This document shows, piece by piece, positions 35,771-44,717 of a DNA stretch of 64,000 bases (positions within the stretch are counted from its first letter, which is position 1; each line of letters begins with the position of its first letter). Below the pieces are notes generated by a model that ran no database searches, was not told the DNA's origin, and saw only the letters and a list, made by a program, of their open reading frames with translations. Source of the DNA: Azophilus sp965220425 (GTDB lineage Bacteria; Pseudomonadota; Gammaproteobacteria; Pseudomonadales; Azotimanducaceae); NCBI GenBank assembly GCA_965220425.1, contig OZ244830.1, positions 1-64,000 of the forward strand, in the 5' to 3' direction. The position numbers and the translations under genes were made by a program.

Positions 35771-37840
35771 TCACTGCCCGAAACCGATCGACGCCGTATA
35801 TTGGGGCTTCACGCTGCATTCCGCCCGAAGCATTTCCACCAACACTTCGCCATCCGACAAGCTCCCGAGCACCTCCGCCTTGCGCCGCACCACCGCAAAG
35901 TCGCCCGGCGTCAGCAGCAACACTGAGCGCAGCGACGGGGGCGCTTCCAAGCCGAAGAACGTACGAAACGCCACCGCCGCCGATTCAGGCTTCAGGAAGC
36001 CGAGCTTCGCCTTGAACACAAAGCGACGCAGCGACGCACTATCGAGCCTTTCACCATCGTTTGTGGTGCAGACAAACGGCAGTGGATGGCTTTCCATCCA
36101 GGTGAGCATTTCGTTGACCTGGGTAACCTCCCAGGATCGGTGAGCGCCGCGCCGGTCGGCGAGCAGCGAGTCGGCCTCGTCGAAGATCAGGAACGCCTCG
36201 TCATCGCGCGCCACGGCGAAAGCGCGGGCGATGTTTTCCTCTGTTCCACCCACCCACTTGCTCAATAGGTCTGAAGCGCGCTTGTGCAGCACCTCCAGCC
36301 CCAGCCGATCGGCCAGGTAGCGGGCGTAGGCGCTCTTGCCCGTGCCCGGCGGACCCTGCAGGCACAGCGAGAAGTTTCGCTCGCCGCTGCGTTCCAGGCG
36401 ATCCGCGAGGGCAGCGAGATCGACATCGGCTTCCATCAGTGCCGGGTCGAAATCCGTCGAGCGCAAGCCGTCCGCCCGCTCGCACCCCAGCACCCGCGAC
36501 AGGCTGCGCACGCTTCGGCGCACCAGGTCGAAACCGCCGGCGCCCAGATCGGCCGCCGCAGTGGCGCCGGCGGCGACGCCCGGCGGAGCGTCGAATTCAT
36601 GGGCCAGTGTCCGGGTGTCGGTATCCGTAGCTTCAATGTCGTGCTGCGCCAGTTGGCGCGCCCAGATGCGTGCCCGGATGCGCGGCGGCGGCAGGCGCAT
36701 CTCCAGCGCGAAGATCATGCGCCGCAGAATAGCGGGGCTCATGTCGTACACTTCGTTGGTGGTCCATAGCGTCGGCGTCGCGTTGTCCTCCAGCAGGCGG
36801 TTCATGAACACCTTGGACATGCCGCCTCTCGACCGCCGGCGACGCGGCCGGAAGAACAGCGCCAAGTCCATCGCTCCCTCGCTGAGCAGGTCGTCCATCT
36901 CGTCGAACAGCAGCAACGAACCGTGGTCCTGGCCGAGCAGGCTTTGCGCCAGCCGCAGTTCCGACAGGCGTTCGGTGCGGGTAGGTTCGCCCCCGGCCGC
37001 GTCGGCCTCGCCGACACTGAACAACTCCGCACGCATCCGCTTGGCCAGAACCCGGCAGAACTCCGTTTTGCCGGTTCCCGGCGGCCCGTGGATCAACACG
37101 TTCACCCCGCGCCGACGGCTTTCGCGCGCTCCGAGCAGCAGGCTTTCCACGTCGTTCCGGTTTTGTCCCAAGTGGTCGAAATCGGACCATTCGAGCGCGG
37201 TCGATCGCGTTGCGCCCAGCAGCAGCTTGCGTATGTCCATGTGCCTGCCGCGTTCCCAAACCAGCAAGCGCAACCGCTCCAGCGAGGAAATGTCCTGATC
37301 GTCGTCCACATACACCAGGCCGGAACGCACCAGGGGTGCATCGGTGGCGAGTCGTCTACGAAGCGTGCTGGCGGAAACGCCGAGCGCCGAGGAAGGCAGG
37401 CGGCTTTTCAGGTTCAACGCAGAGCGATGAAATCGTCGGTGTCTGCCGTTGGCCACGGTATCGACCAGGTCCTCGAATTCGGGCTGGGTCTGGTAGCGCA
37501 ACAGGAACTGGAGAATCGAGATTTCTTCGGCCGAGAGCCGAATGACTCGACCCAGGCGGCGGAGGCGGCGCGTCAGCCGGTCAGGTCTCGTGGCGGCCGT
37601 GTCTTTAACCACATCATCGAGCATTCTTCGACACACACGCCACTGTTTGGCGGACATGCGCTGTTTGGAATCAAACGATTCCGACTCCAGTTCCAACGAC
37701 CTCCGATCCAAACCCGGGAGGTCGGCGTTCTCGGTCAACCATTCCACTACTCCATGGGCTTCGGGGCTCTCGCGATGGAACCGGTTGGCCATGTTGGAGA
37801 GGTACCCGGCCATAACATGGCGTTGGTATGGGTTCAGCAT
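35771..37840 (-). CDS. Tandem AAA+ ATPase
   Basis: A 689-residue protein starting MLNPYQRHVMAGYL, with GAGG just upstream; a frame from 37897 is longer. After an N-terminal helical region (1-220) come two AAA+ modules. Module 1 has Walker A GPPGTGKT at 252-259 and Walker B LLLFDEMDDLL around 309-319; module 2 has GPPGTGKS at 496-503 and FLIFDEADSLLADR at 550-563. WTTNEVYDMSP and CTTNDGERLD give the sensor-1 positions. The layout recalls Cdc48/SpoVK-like ATPases that remodel proteins, but no protease or membrane part is visible. It is paired with the downstream WYL regulator. The target is unknown. Confidence 0.85.
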   Translation of the reverse strand: MLNPYQRHVMAGYLSNMANRFHRESPEAHGVVEWLTENADLPGLDRRSLELESESFDSKQRMSAKQWRVCRRMLDDVVKDTAATRPDRLTRRLRRLGRVIRLSAEEISILQFLLRYQTQPEFEDLVDTVANGRHRRFHRSALNLKSRLPSSALGVSASTLRRRLATDAPLVRSGLVYVDDDQDISSLERLRLLVWERGRHMDIRKLLLGATRSTALEWSDFDHLGQNRNDVESLLLGARESRRRGVNVLIHGPPGTGKTEFCRVLAKRMRAELFSVGEADAAGGEPTRTERLSELRLAQSLLGQDHGSLLLFDEMDDLLSEGAMDLALFFRPRRRRSRGGMSKVFMNRLLEDNATPTLWTTNEVYDMSPAILRRMIFALEMRLPPPRIRARIWARQLAQHDIEATDTDTRTLAHEFDAPPGVAAGATAAADLGAGGFDLVRRSVRSLSRVLGCERADGLRSTDFDPALMEADVDLAALADRLERSGERNFSLCLQGPPGTGKSAYARYLADRLGLEVLHKRASDLLSKWVGGTEENIARAFAVARDDEAFLIFDEADSLLADRRGAHRSWEVTQVNEMLTWMESHPLPFVCTTNDGERLDSASLRRFVFKAKLGFLKPESAAVAFRTFFGLEAPPSLRSVLLLTPGDFAVVRRKAEVLGSLSDGEVLVEMLRAECSVKPQYTASIGFGQ

Positions 37841-38107
37841 GGGCGCCTCGCGGTTCTCTTCCAGAGAAGCGGCAATCCTGACACGGCGATGCGTCAAATT
37901 ATGTCGCGTTGATCTCCGTCACTTACCGGCAAGTTCTGGAGATCTGGAGTCGCGAATCCGACCCGGCGATCAGTCGTCACGCGAAAGCCGTCATCGAGCG
38001 ATTCTCGCCGTAAAGCCGCGACGCTGGTGGGCATTCGGCAACATCTCACGCGATCATCAGCCAATCGCCGGTTCCTCTGAACGCAGTGTTCCGGCCATCC
38101 TCCCACC

Positions 38108-39154
38108 ATGGACTACGACGCAGCATGGAAGCGGCTGTTTGGCCTGCCCATTCTGGTGGAACATCTGCTGCTGGGCTTCGTCGCACCGGCAGCGAAGTGG
38201 CTGAACTTCCGCTCATTGCGAGAGCTGTCCGCCAGTTGGGCCGGCGCCGACAGCCAACAGCGCCACGGCGATGCTGTATGGCGCGTGGGCTACGGAGACG
38301 GATCGGGTCGTTCGCTGGTGTTGCTGGTGGAGTTCCAATCAAGCGTAGATCAAAGCATGGCGTCCCGCGTTCTACGCTATGCGGGCATGGCCCATGACGA
38401 ACTGACACGGCAGGGAGAATTGGACGCGGACGGCGAATTGCGTCTGCTGTCCATAGTGGTCCACTCCGGTTCGCGGCCCTGGAAGGCGCCAGGAGGCGCC
38501 ACGGAAATCTCATTGTCGGACAATGGGGAGTTGATGCTGCCGCTGCCATACAGTTACCTGTCGCTTGACGTGCGGCGCCTGGCACAACACCATCTGCCGT
38601 CGCGCAACATCGTTTCGACGATTTTAAAGTTGGACGCCTTGGAGTCGCCGGCAAAGATCGTCCCGCACATGCGGGATCTGTCGGAATGGCTGCCGAAGGA
38701 AGTGGGTGCTGCCACGGCCGATATCGTCTTTGCGACGATCCTGGAGTGGCTGGCGTCCATGACACCAAGGATGTTCCCAGGTTCGGGGGCTGCCCTGGTG
38801 GTGGCGAAATTGCAGCAGGAAGTACGAGAACGGGAGAACAGGATGGCGTTGTTGGCGGAACGGGCGAAGCAATGGGAAGCGGAATGGTTGCAGCAGGGCA
38901 TCGAGCAGGGCATCGAGCAGGGCGTCGAGCGGGGCGTCGAGCGGGGCGTCGAGCAGGGCATCAACCAGGGTTTGGCCCAGGAGCGCGAACTGCTTCGCCG
39001 TCAGGCCGAACACAAGTTCGATCCGGCAACGGCGGAAGAGTTGGCCCGGCGCCTCGCTACGGTGACGGATGCGGAGCGCCTCACCGAGATCGGTTGCTGG
39101 ATCATCGACTGCGGCACGGGCGCGGAACTGCTTCGCAGAGGGGATAGCAGTTAG
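38108..39154 (+). CDS. Rpn-family PD-(D/E)XK nuclease
   Basis: A 348-residue Rpn/YhgA-like (recombination-promoting nuclease) protein. MDYDAAWKRLFGLP at the start, Asp55 in HGDAVWRV and LVEFQSSVD with Glu75 and Gln77 form the nuclease site. The C-terminal part has a charged helical stretch, then six GxEQ/GxER/GxNQ tetrapeptides in a row, and a short tail. In characterised systems Rpn proteins cut DNA and promote RecA-independent recombination; some act in defence. About 60% of the gene is duplicated directly downstream. No partner gene is seen next to it. Confidence 0.85.
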   Translation: MDYDAAWKRLFGLPILVEHLLLGFVAPAAKWLNFRSLRELSASWAGADSQQRHGDAVWRVGYGDGSGRSLVLLVEFQSSVDQSMASRVLRYAGMAHDELTRQGELDADGELRLLSIVVHSGSRPWKAPGGATEISLSDNGELMLPLPYSYLSLDVRRLAQHHLPSRNIVSTILKLDALESPAKIVPHMRDLSEWLPKEVGAATADIVFATILEWLASMTPRMFPGSGAALVVAKLQQEVRERENRMALLAERAKQWEAEWLQQGIEQGIEQGVERGVERGVEQGINQGLAQERELLRRQAEHKFDPATAEELARRLATVTDAERLTEIGCWIIDCGTGAELLRRGDSS

Positions 39155-39163
39155 GGGAAACAT
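38522..39163 (+). repeat. Rpn duplication, copy 1
   Basis: The 3' part of the rpn gene, repeated in the same orientation at 39517-40134 and almost identical. The copies differ chiefly by a 24-bp length change inside the tetrapeptide repeat and by divergence in the last codons. Confidence 0.92.
38897..38968 (+). repeat. 12-bp tandem repeat inside rpn (6 units)
   Basis: Six units of the form GGC(A/G)TC(G/A)A(G/C)C(A/G)G encode GIEQ GIEQ GVER GVER GVEQ GINQ. The second gene copy has four units at 39892-39939. The unit size keeps the frame, so slippage changes protein length without breaking it. Confidence 0.9.
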
Positions 39164-39178
39164 CGAGTTGCCGCCCGG

Positions 39179-39373
39179 GTGGGGGTGCTCACGGCTCCCC
39201 GGTCCATGCGCGAGTACGAGCGGCTGATCGCCGTTCTCGACGAGGTCCTCGATGCCGGGGGGGCGGACGAAAACTCTCATCTTGCGGTGTTCGCCGAGCG
39301 TATCGGTGAAGTCATCCAAGCATATGAAGCGGAGCACCATCCCGTGCCGGATGCCGAATCCGCGGAAGTGTCG
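39179..39373 (+). pseudogene. HigA-type antitoxin N-terminal fragment
   Basis: About 60 codons resemble the N-terminus of COG5499 HigA antitoxins: REYERLIAVLDEVLDAG, then FAERIGEVIQAYEAEHHPVP. The helix-turn-helix that should follow is missing; the sequence turns into unrelated DNA and then into the second rpn copy at 39517. It lies between the two rpn copies. Confidence 0.55.
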
Positions 39374-39516
39374 AGATTGCTGAACCTGGCAGTTGTCGGA
39401 AAAGGGAACAGAGCTTGTTGCAGGTTTCCTTGCCAGATCGCCGGATCCTTTTGTCGAGCACCTGTTCGCCATTCCCGGCGTTGGCGACGACGCCGACTGC
39501 GATCACAGCGGCGGAC

Positions 39517-40125
39517 GATGGGGATCTGATGCTGCCGCTGCCATACAGCTACCTGTGTCTTGACGTGCGGCGCCTGGCACCACACCATCTGCCGTCGCGC
39601 AACATCGTTTCGACGATTTTAAAGTTGGACGCCTTGGAGTCGCCGGCAAAGATCGTCCCGCACATGCGGGATCTGTCGGAATGGCTGCCGAAGGAAGTGA
39701 GCGCTGCCACGGCCGATATCGTCTTTGCGACGATCCTGGAGTGGCTGGCGTCCATGACACCAAGGATGTTCCCAGGTTCGGGGGCTGCCCTGGTGGTGGC
39801 GAAATTGCAGCAGGAAGTACGAGAACGGGAGAACAGGATGGCGTTGTTGGCGGAACGGGCGAAGCAATGGGAAGCGGAATGGTTGCAGCAGGGCATCGAG
39901 CAGGGCGTCGAGCAGGGCGTCGAGCGGGGCATCAACCAGGGTTTGGCCCAGGAGCGCGAACTGCTTCGCCGTCAGGCCGAACACAAGTTCGATCCGGCAA
40001 CGGCGGAAGAGTTGGCCCGGCGCCTCGCTACGGTGACGGATGCGGAGCGTCTCGCCGAGGTAGGTTGCTGGATCATCGACTGCGGCACAGGCGCGGAACT
40101 GCTCGACAGAACGGATAGCAAATAG
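39517..40125 (+). pseudogene. Second, 5'-truncated copy of the Rpn nuclease gene
   Basis: From LMLPLPYSYLCLDVRRL onward this repeats the C-terminal 200 residues of the upstream Rpn protein almost exactly, with four instead of six tetrapeptide units and a different tail (DRTDSK). The catalytic N-terminal half is absent. A start at 39415 could give a 236-residue hybrid protein with about 35 unrelated leading residues, so a truncated product without nuclease site is possible. Confidence 0.85.
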
Positions 40126-40173
40126 GGAAATCTTCCGGTTGCGGGCGGCCCGCCCGGGCGGCATGATCGTCGC

Positions 40174-41487
40174 GTGGAGGAACCGACCGACCGGCAGGAT
40201 GCGGCGTCCACCGTGGCGCCGAAGGGGCGGTCACGGCGCCGGCGGCGTTGCGCCAACTGCAATGCGCGGCTCAGAGGCCGGTTCTGCATTCGCTGTGGCC
40301 AGCGGGACCTCGATTACGACCGCGTTGTTTGCGACAACTGCGGCGCCGAGAAGCTGGGCCACTACTGCGCCGTCTGCGGGCAGAGTGACCGCAACTATCG
40401 GCGCAACGTCTTCCCCGTCGTCGGCGAGGTGCTGTCGGAAACGTTCGAGATCGACTCCCGCCTGCTGAAGACCTTTCCGAAGCTCTTGACGCGGCCGGGA
40501 TTCCTCTCCCTGGAGTTCTCCCGCAACCGCCGCGCCGGTTACCTGTCGCCGTTCCGCCTGTACCTGTTCACCAGCATCGTTTTCTTCTTCGTGCTCTCGC
40601 TGAGCGTCGATCTGCCGGAAGGGCCCGGGCGTGAGGCGGTCTGGACCGGCGAGGGACCCGCGCCCATCACCTTTGGCGAATCGGACGACGAAAGGCCCTG
40701 GCTGCGGATCGGGTTCGACGAGGACGCGGCCGACGATGAGGAGGAGATCCCGGTGCCGCCGGACCCGGCGGAACCCGGCGCCTCCCCGGATATCCCAGCG
40801 ACGCCCGTGGAGGCCACCACCACAACCGTACCGCACCCCGACGAGGCCGGGACAGAGGCGACACCGCTGCCCGGCCCGCCGCCCCGACCCCTGACCGGGA
40901 AGCAGCAGGAGGCGTTCGATCGCCTTGCGCCCGCTCTCGATGAACAGCGGCGCCGCAAGCTGGTGGAGATTCTCCGCGGATCGGCCCTCGCCGAAGCGGT
41001 GGTGCAGGGCGCCCGGAGCATCCCGGCCGAGGACGCGGCGGACACCGATACCGCCCGGCGCTATGTCGTCGGTCAGTTGATCGACATCATGCACCGGCCG
41101 TTCGATGCCGTCCGGACGTGGCTCGAGAACCTGCCGGTGGCCATGTTCTGTCTGCTGCCGGTGTTCGCGCTATTGCTCAAGGTCTTCTATCCGAACCGCA
41201 GGTGGTTCTATTCCGAGCACCTGGTGTTCGCGATGCACAATCACACGGTCGCCTTCCTGGCCTTCACCGCGGTCGCGCTGCTGCCGGAAGGGAACGCCGC
41301 AGCCGGGATGTGGGTGCAACTGCTGCTCCTGGCGCTCGCCGTGTACTACTTCGTCGCGATGCGCCGCTTCTACGGCGGCAGCCGCTTCGTCACGGCCATC
41401 AAGTTCCTGCTGCTCCTCAACTTGTACGGCTTCCTTCTCCTGGCGGCCCTCGCCGGCGCCGCCGCTGCCGTACTCCTCCTCTTCTAA
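40174..41487 (+). CDS. DUF3667-like membrane protein with two zinc ribbons
   Basis: A 437-residue protein. Two CxxC-x8-CxxC knuckles occur at the N-terminus: Cys26/29/38/41 (CANCNARLRGRFCIRCGQ) and Cys53/56/65/68. An amphipathic stretch, a first membrane segment near 125-146 (LYLFTSIVFFFVLSLSV), a long Pro/Glu/Asp-rich loop (about 147-250), and four C-terminal membrane segments from about residue 330 follow. This order fits DUF3667 proteins of unknown function. Zinc binding and inner-membrane location are inferred. It is a single gene without an obvious partner. Confidence 0.75.
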   Translation: MEEPTDRQDAASTVAPKGRSRRRRRCANCNARLRGRFCIRCGQRDLDYDRVVCDNCGAEKLGHYCAVCGQSDRNYRRNVFPVVGEVLSETFEIDSRLLKTFPKLLTRPGFLSLEFSRNRRAGYLSPFRLYLFTSIVFFFVLSLSVDLPEGPGREAVWTGEGPAPITFGESDDERPWLRIGFDEDAADDEEEIPVPPDPAEPGASPDIPATPVEATTTTVPHPDEAGTEATPLPGPPPRPLTGKQQEAFDRLAPALDEQRRRKLVEILRGSALAEAVVQGARSIPAEDAADTDTARRYVVGQLIDIMHRPFDAVRTWLENLPVAMFCLLPVFALLLKVFYPNRRWFYSEHLVFAMHNHTVAFLAFTAVALLPEGNAAAGMWVQLLLLALAVYYFVAMRRFYGGSRFVTAIKFLLLLNLYGFLLLAALAGAAAAVLLLF

Positions 41488-42039
41488 CGCCGGACACGGC
41501 GCCGGGATTCCCTCTCAAACCAGCGCAATCGTCCGCGCTTTGGCGCTGCTCGCTCATGGACTCGTTCCACTTATCAGCCCGTCCAGCCGCCCGCTCGCTT
41601 TGAAACGCGGGCGGCTTAACTCAGATGTCCGGTAGAAACCGGTTACGCTGCAGGGGAAAGGTCAGAGGAACTCGACCGCGCCGCATCCCACTCGATCGCA
41701 GTTGAGGCGGCTCCGCTCCCGGATCGACAGGGAAGCATCGACCGGCGGATATCGGCGCGTGCAACACCTCAAGCCATGGAAATGCTCGTTGCAAGATACG
41801 AATCTGCGCCAAGCGCGAGTATCGGCGAAACATCGCCTGGACTCCGCGCGCAGCTTCAATGCCTTGCCTGGGGAGCCGGCGTTCATCGCGGTCGGTGCGC
41901 GCTTGAAGACCGTCGTGTAATCTACAAGTCTTATCCGCGGGCAAACGATGGCAAATGCGCCAGGTTCGCACCCGGTGCCTGGCAACTCGTCGGACTGGGG
42001 CATCGCCCTTCAGCTTCAACTGGAATCCGGAAACCTCAC
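41488..42039. other. Gene-free stretch before the oxygenase gene
   Basis: About 550 bp with no frame I can support. An open frame leads into the oxygenase from 41776, but those 88 codons do not look like the family and are rich in Arg, Ala and Ser; nothing else was recognised. Confidence 0.4.
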
Positions 42040-44391
42040 ATGGGCACCTTCGACATCGATTACGCCGGCAATCACGCGGCGCTTGAGCAACTGCTGCAAT
42101 CCGTGGACCGTCCGGGGGACTTCTGCACCCATGGCCGGCTGTTTGCCCCGATGCCGCGATTGGAAGTGAAAAACGTCGGGTTGCTCTCCTTCCCGGTTCC
42201 CGACACCCAGGTACGCGCTCTGATTGACGTGGCCGAACAGGCGCCCTACGGCAGGGGGGCGGATACGCTGGTGGATACGTCGGTCCGCAACTGCTGGCAG
42301 ATCGATGCATCACGGGTGCGTCTGGGGGGCGGTGCCTGGGCCGATACGCTTTCGAGCATTGTCGATGCCGCCGCGGCCGGCATTGGTTGTCCCCCAGGTC
42401 GGCTCGATGCGCAACTGTACAAGCTGCTCGTCTACGAAACCGGCGGCTTCTTCTCCGCCCATCGCGACACCGAGAAGGCCGACGGCATGATCGCTACCCT
42501 CTCGGTTTCCTTGCCGGCGTTCGGTGCCGGCGGCGAACTGGTCGTGCGGCACCACGGCCGCGAGGTGAGCGTGGACATGAACGCGGCGGAGCCATCGGAA
42601 CTGGTGTACGCGGCTTTCTACGCCGATTGCACACACGAAACGCAACAGGTTCGCGAGGGGTACCGGCTGTCGCTCGTGTTCAACCTCTCCCTGCGCCCCG
42701 GCGATACGGAGACGCCACGCGAGGCACCGGACTATTCGGATCGCATAGAGCACATCACGTCCTTGCTCATCGACTGGCGTGATGGCGAGTACGGTCCCGA
42801 CAAACTGGTGTGGGTGCTGGAACACAACTACAGCGAGGCGGGATTGTCGTTCGATGCCTTGAAAAACGCCGATGCCGCTTTGGCCACCGTTTTGCAACAG
42901 GCGGCGAGCCGCGCGGGCTGCGAGGTCTACGCCGCGATCCTGCACATTGAGGAAGAAGGCGACGCCCGCTACTCCAACGGCGACGAATTCGATTCGTGGG
43001 GCGGTCATGTCTACGATGCCGATGACTTTGAAATGGAAGAAGTGTTCGACGGCCGCTACTGGCTGGATGGATGGACGGGCTGGGACGGTGGCGAGCCGCC
43101 CTTCAGCAAGATACCGCTGTGCTCTGGGGAACTGTTGCCCGCCGGCGCACTGGACGATGCCGAACCCGACGAAAACTGGATCAACGAATCCACCGGCAAC
43201 GAGGGCGTTACCCTGGAGTGGGCGTATCGACATGCGGCCCTGGTGTTCTGGCCCGGGTCCAGGGCGCTGGATGTCCTTGCCGATGCGGGCATGGAGAATG
43301 CTGTTGCCTGGGCACGGCAGAAAATTGGCGGCGACGGCGCCGTCGCCAACGACCTCCTCACCAGGCTGGTGAAGCTCTGGCCGACCGGCTCCCGGTATGG
43401 AAAGCACCCGAGCCGTGGGGGAATGCTGCGCCTGTTGACCGAGAAGGGCGACCCCGCGGTCACCTTGCGGTTCCTGAACGAAGTGGTGCTGTCGAATTAC
43501 GACGGTAGCGAAAACGAAGATCTGGCGCTTGCGACAGGCGTGCTCCAACCCGAGGCGGCCAGCGACTTCCTGGCGGAGCTGACCAGGCTGCGTTGCGCAT
43601 CCCGGCCCGATGCCGTGCTGGCGCTGCTGCTGTCCGTGGCCGAGTCCACGCCCGTCAATCCGCGTGATGCGTTCGGCGCAAGTGTTCGCACGGCATTCAT
43701 GGCCTTGCCCGGCGCATTGAATGCCGGCGAGCAGCAGGAAGAAGACCCGTGGTCCAGCCGGCGGCGAAAGCAGTTTTCCAAGGAGGCGATCCGCGATCTG
43801 TTTACGCTGGCCTGGCGTTGTGGCTATACGAAAGAAGCGGAAGACGCCGTGCGGCTCATTGCCGACAATCCCCTGGTCGCAACCCCGGAACGAGCCGTCC
43901 CCGGAGCCTTGGAGGCCTTGTACCGCGAGGATGGCATGGCGGCCGGCGCCGCCTACCTGGCTTTGTGGCGACACGCGGTCGTATCGCTGTTGGCGCGTAG
44001 CGCGAGCACGCCGAGTGAGCCGCGAGACTGGGCCATTGCCGCCGGTGTGTCATGCGACTGCGAACTCTGTGCCAAGCTCAAGGCGTTTTGCAGAGATCCT
44101 GTCAAACAGGTTCTGCGCTTTCCGTTGCGCAAGGAATTGCGTGCGCACCTGCACCGGCAAATCGACAATGATCGACTCGACATGTCCCACGTAACCGAAC
44201 GGCGCGGCAGGCCTTTTACCCTCGTTTGCACCAAGAACCGCGCGAGTTACCAACGGCGCCTCGCCGAGTACGCCAAGGATGTCGAGGTCATGCGTTCGTT
44301 GATTCATACGGCGCCGGTAGGGGCAGCGGCAGGAGCCTGCTCCGCTGAACTGGCCCGGTTGCGCGAAGCGGTACCCAATATCACCGGGTAA
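42040..44391 (+). CDS. 2-oxoglutarate/Fe(II)-dependent oxygenase, prolyl 4-hydroxylase-like, with long C-terminal extension
   Basis: A 783-residue protein from MGTFDIDYAGNHAALEQ. The N-terminal 220 residues form a P4Hc-like double-stranded beta-helix: YKLLVYETGGFFSAHRDTEK gives His141 and Asp143, THETQQVREGYRLSLVF gives His199 and Arg209, the expected iron and 2-oxoglutarate ligands. The remaining 560 residues are a helical region with Trp/Asp-rich stretches and a conserved CDCELCAKL near the end; I know no function for it. The substrate is unknown; protein or nucleic-acid hydroxylation is possible. The last 185 codons are duplicated at 59898-60453. Confidence 0.82.
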   Translation: MGTFDIDYAGNHAALEQLLQSVDRPGDFCTHGRLFAPMPRLEVKNVGLLSFPVPDTQVRALIDVAEQAPYGRGADTLVDTSVRNCWQIDASRVRLGGGAWADTLSSIVDAAAAGIGCPPGRLDAQLYKLLVYETGGFFSAHRDTEKADGMIATLSVSLPAFGAGGELVVRHHGREVSVDMNAAEPSELVYAAFYADCTHETQQVREGYRLSLVFNLSLRPGDTETPREAPDYSDRIEHITSLLIDWRDGEYGPDKLVWVLEHNYSEAGLSFDALKNADAALATVLQQAASRAGCEVYAAILHIEEEGDARYSNGDEFDSWGGHVYDADDFEMEEVFDGRYWLDGWTGWDGGEPPFSKIPLCSGELLPAGALDDAEPDENWINESTGNEGVTLEWAYRHAALVFWPGSRALDVLADAGMENAVAWARQKIGGDGAVANDLLTRLVKLWPTGSRYGKHPSRGGMLRLLTEKGDPAVTLRFLNEVVLSNYDGSENEDLALATGVLQPEAASDFLAELTRLRCASRPDAVLALLLSVAESTPVNPRDAFGASVRTAFMALPGALNAGEQQEEDPWSSRRRKQFSKEAIRDLFTLAWRCGYTKEAEDAVRLIADNPLVATPERAVPGALEALYREDGMAAGAAYLALWRHAVVSLLARSASTPSEPRDWAIAAGVSCDCELCAKLKAFCRDPVKQVLRFPLRKELRAHLHRQIDNDRLDMSHVTERRGRPFTLVCTKNRASYQRRLAEYAKDVEVMRSLIHTAPVGAAAGACSAELARLREAVPNITG

Positions 44392-44500
44392 AATCGCTGG
44401 TACTTCGGGCTGACGGGGCGATGCCCCAGCCCCACGAGAAAGCGGTGAATGGTTGCGAACTTGACTCGTTTGACAACCTTGTCCGCGAACAAGAGGTTTA
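43836..44500 (+). repeat. 665-bp direct repeat, copy 1 (oxygenase 3' end)
   Basis: Matches 59898-60562 base for base in register, offset 16,062 bp, with only scattered substitutions and no indel that I can see. It covers the last 185 codons of the oxygenase and the roughly 110 bp after its stop. Confidence 0.93.
44408..44500 (+). repeat. Repeated element encoding MPQP...NGC...DSFDN, copy 1
   Basis: About 90 bp with a GGGGC-GAT-GCCCC hairpin and a short frame, MPQPHEKAVNGCELDSFDNL. The same element occurs inverted at 45617-45707 and directly at 60470-60562. Each copy lies directly after a coding region. Confidence 0.75.
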
Positions 44501-44501
44501 G

Positions 44502-44717
44502 ATGCAACGCCTGAAGCGCGTTTTCTCCATTGACATCGAGACCTGCCCCCAGTGCGGCGGTACGCTGCGCGTCATCGCATGCATCGAGGACCCCGACCTC
44601 ATCGCCACGATCCTCGAGCACATTCGGGTACGAAACGAGGCCGAACCGCCACAACCGCGAGCACCACCACTGCGCACTGAGCATCCCGACACCTCAAGCC
44701 AGGACAGGCTCGTCTAG
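44502..44717 (+). pseudogene. IS91-family transposase C-terminal fragment
   Basis: A 71-residue frame, MQRLKRVFSIDIETCPQCGG then TLRVIACIEDPDLIATIL, matches the last part of IS91-type transposases, where a CPxCGG segment ends the protein. More than 80% of the gene is missing. It lies between a repeated element and the truncated AraC regulator and probably caused that truncation. Confidence 0.75.

Noticed and set aside
38897..38968. The 12-bp repeats as a CRISPR-like array
   Set aside because: Units are contiguous without spacers and in frame within a coding region.
41621..42313. Minus-strand frame upstream of the oxygenase
   Set aside because: Rich in Arg, Cys and Pro without motifs and partly antisense to the oxygenase gene.
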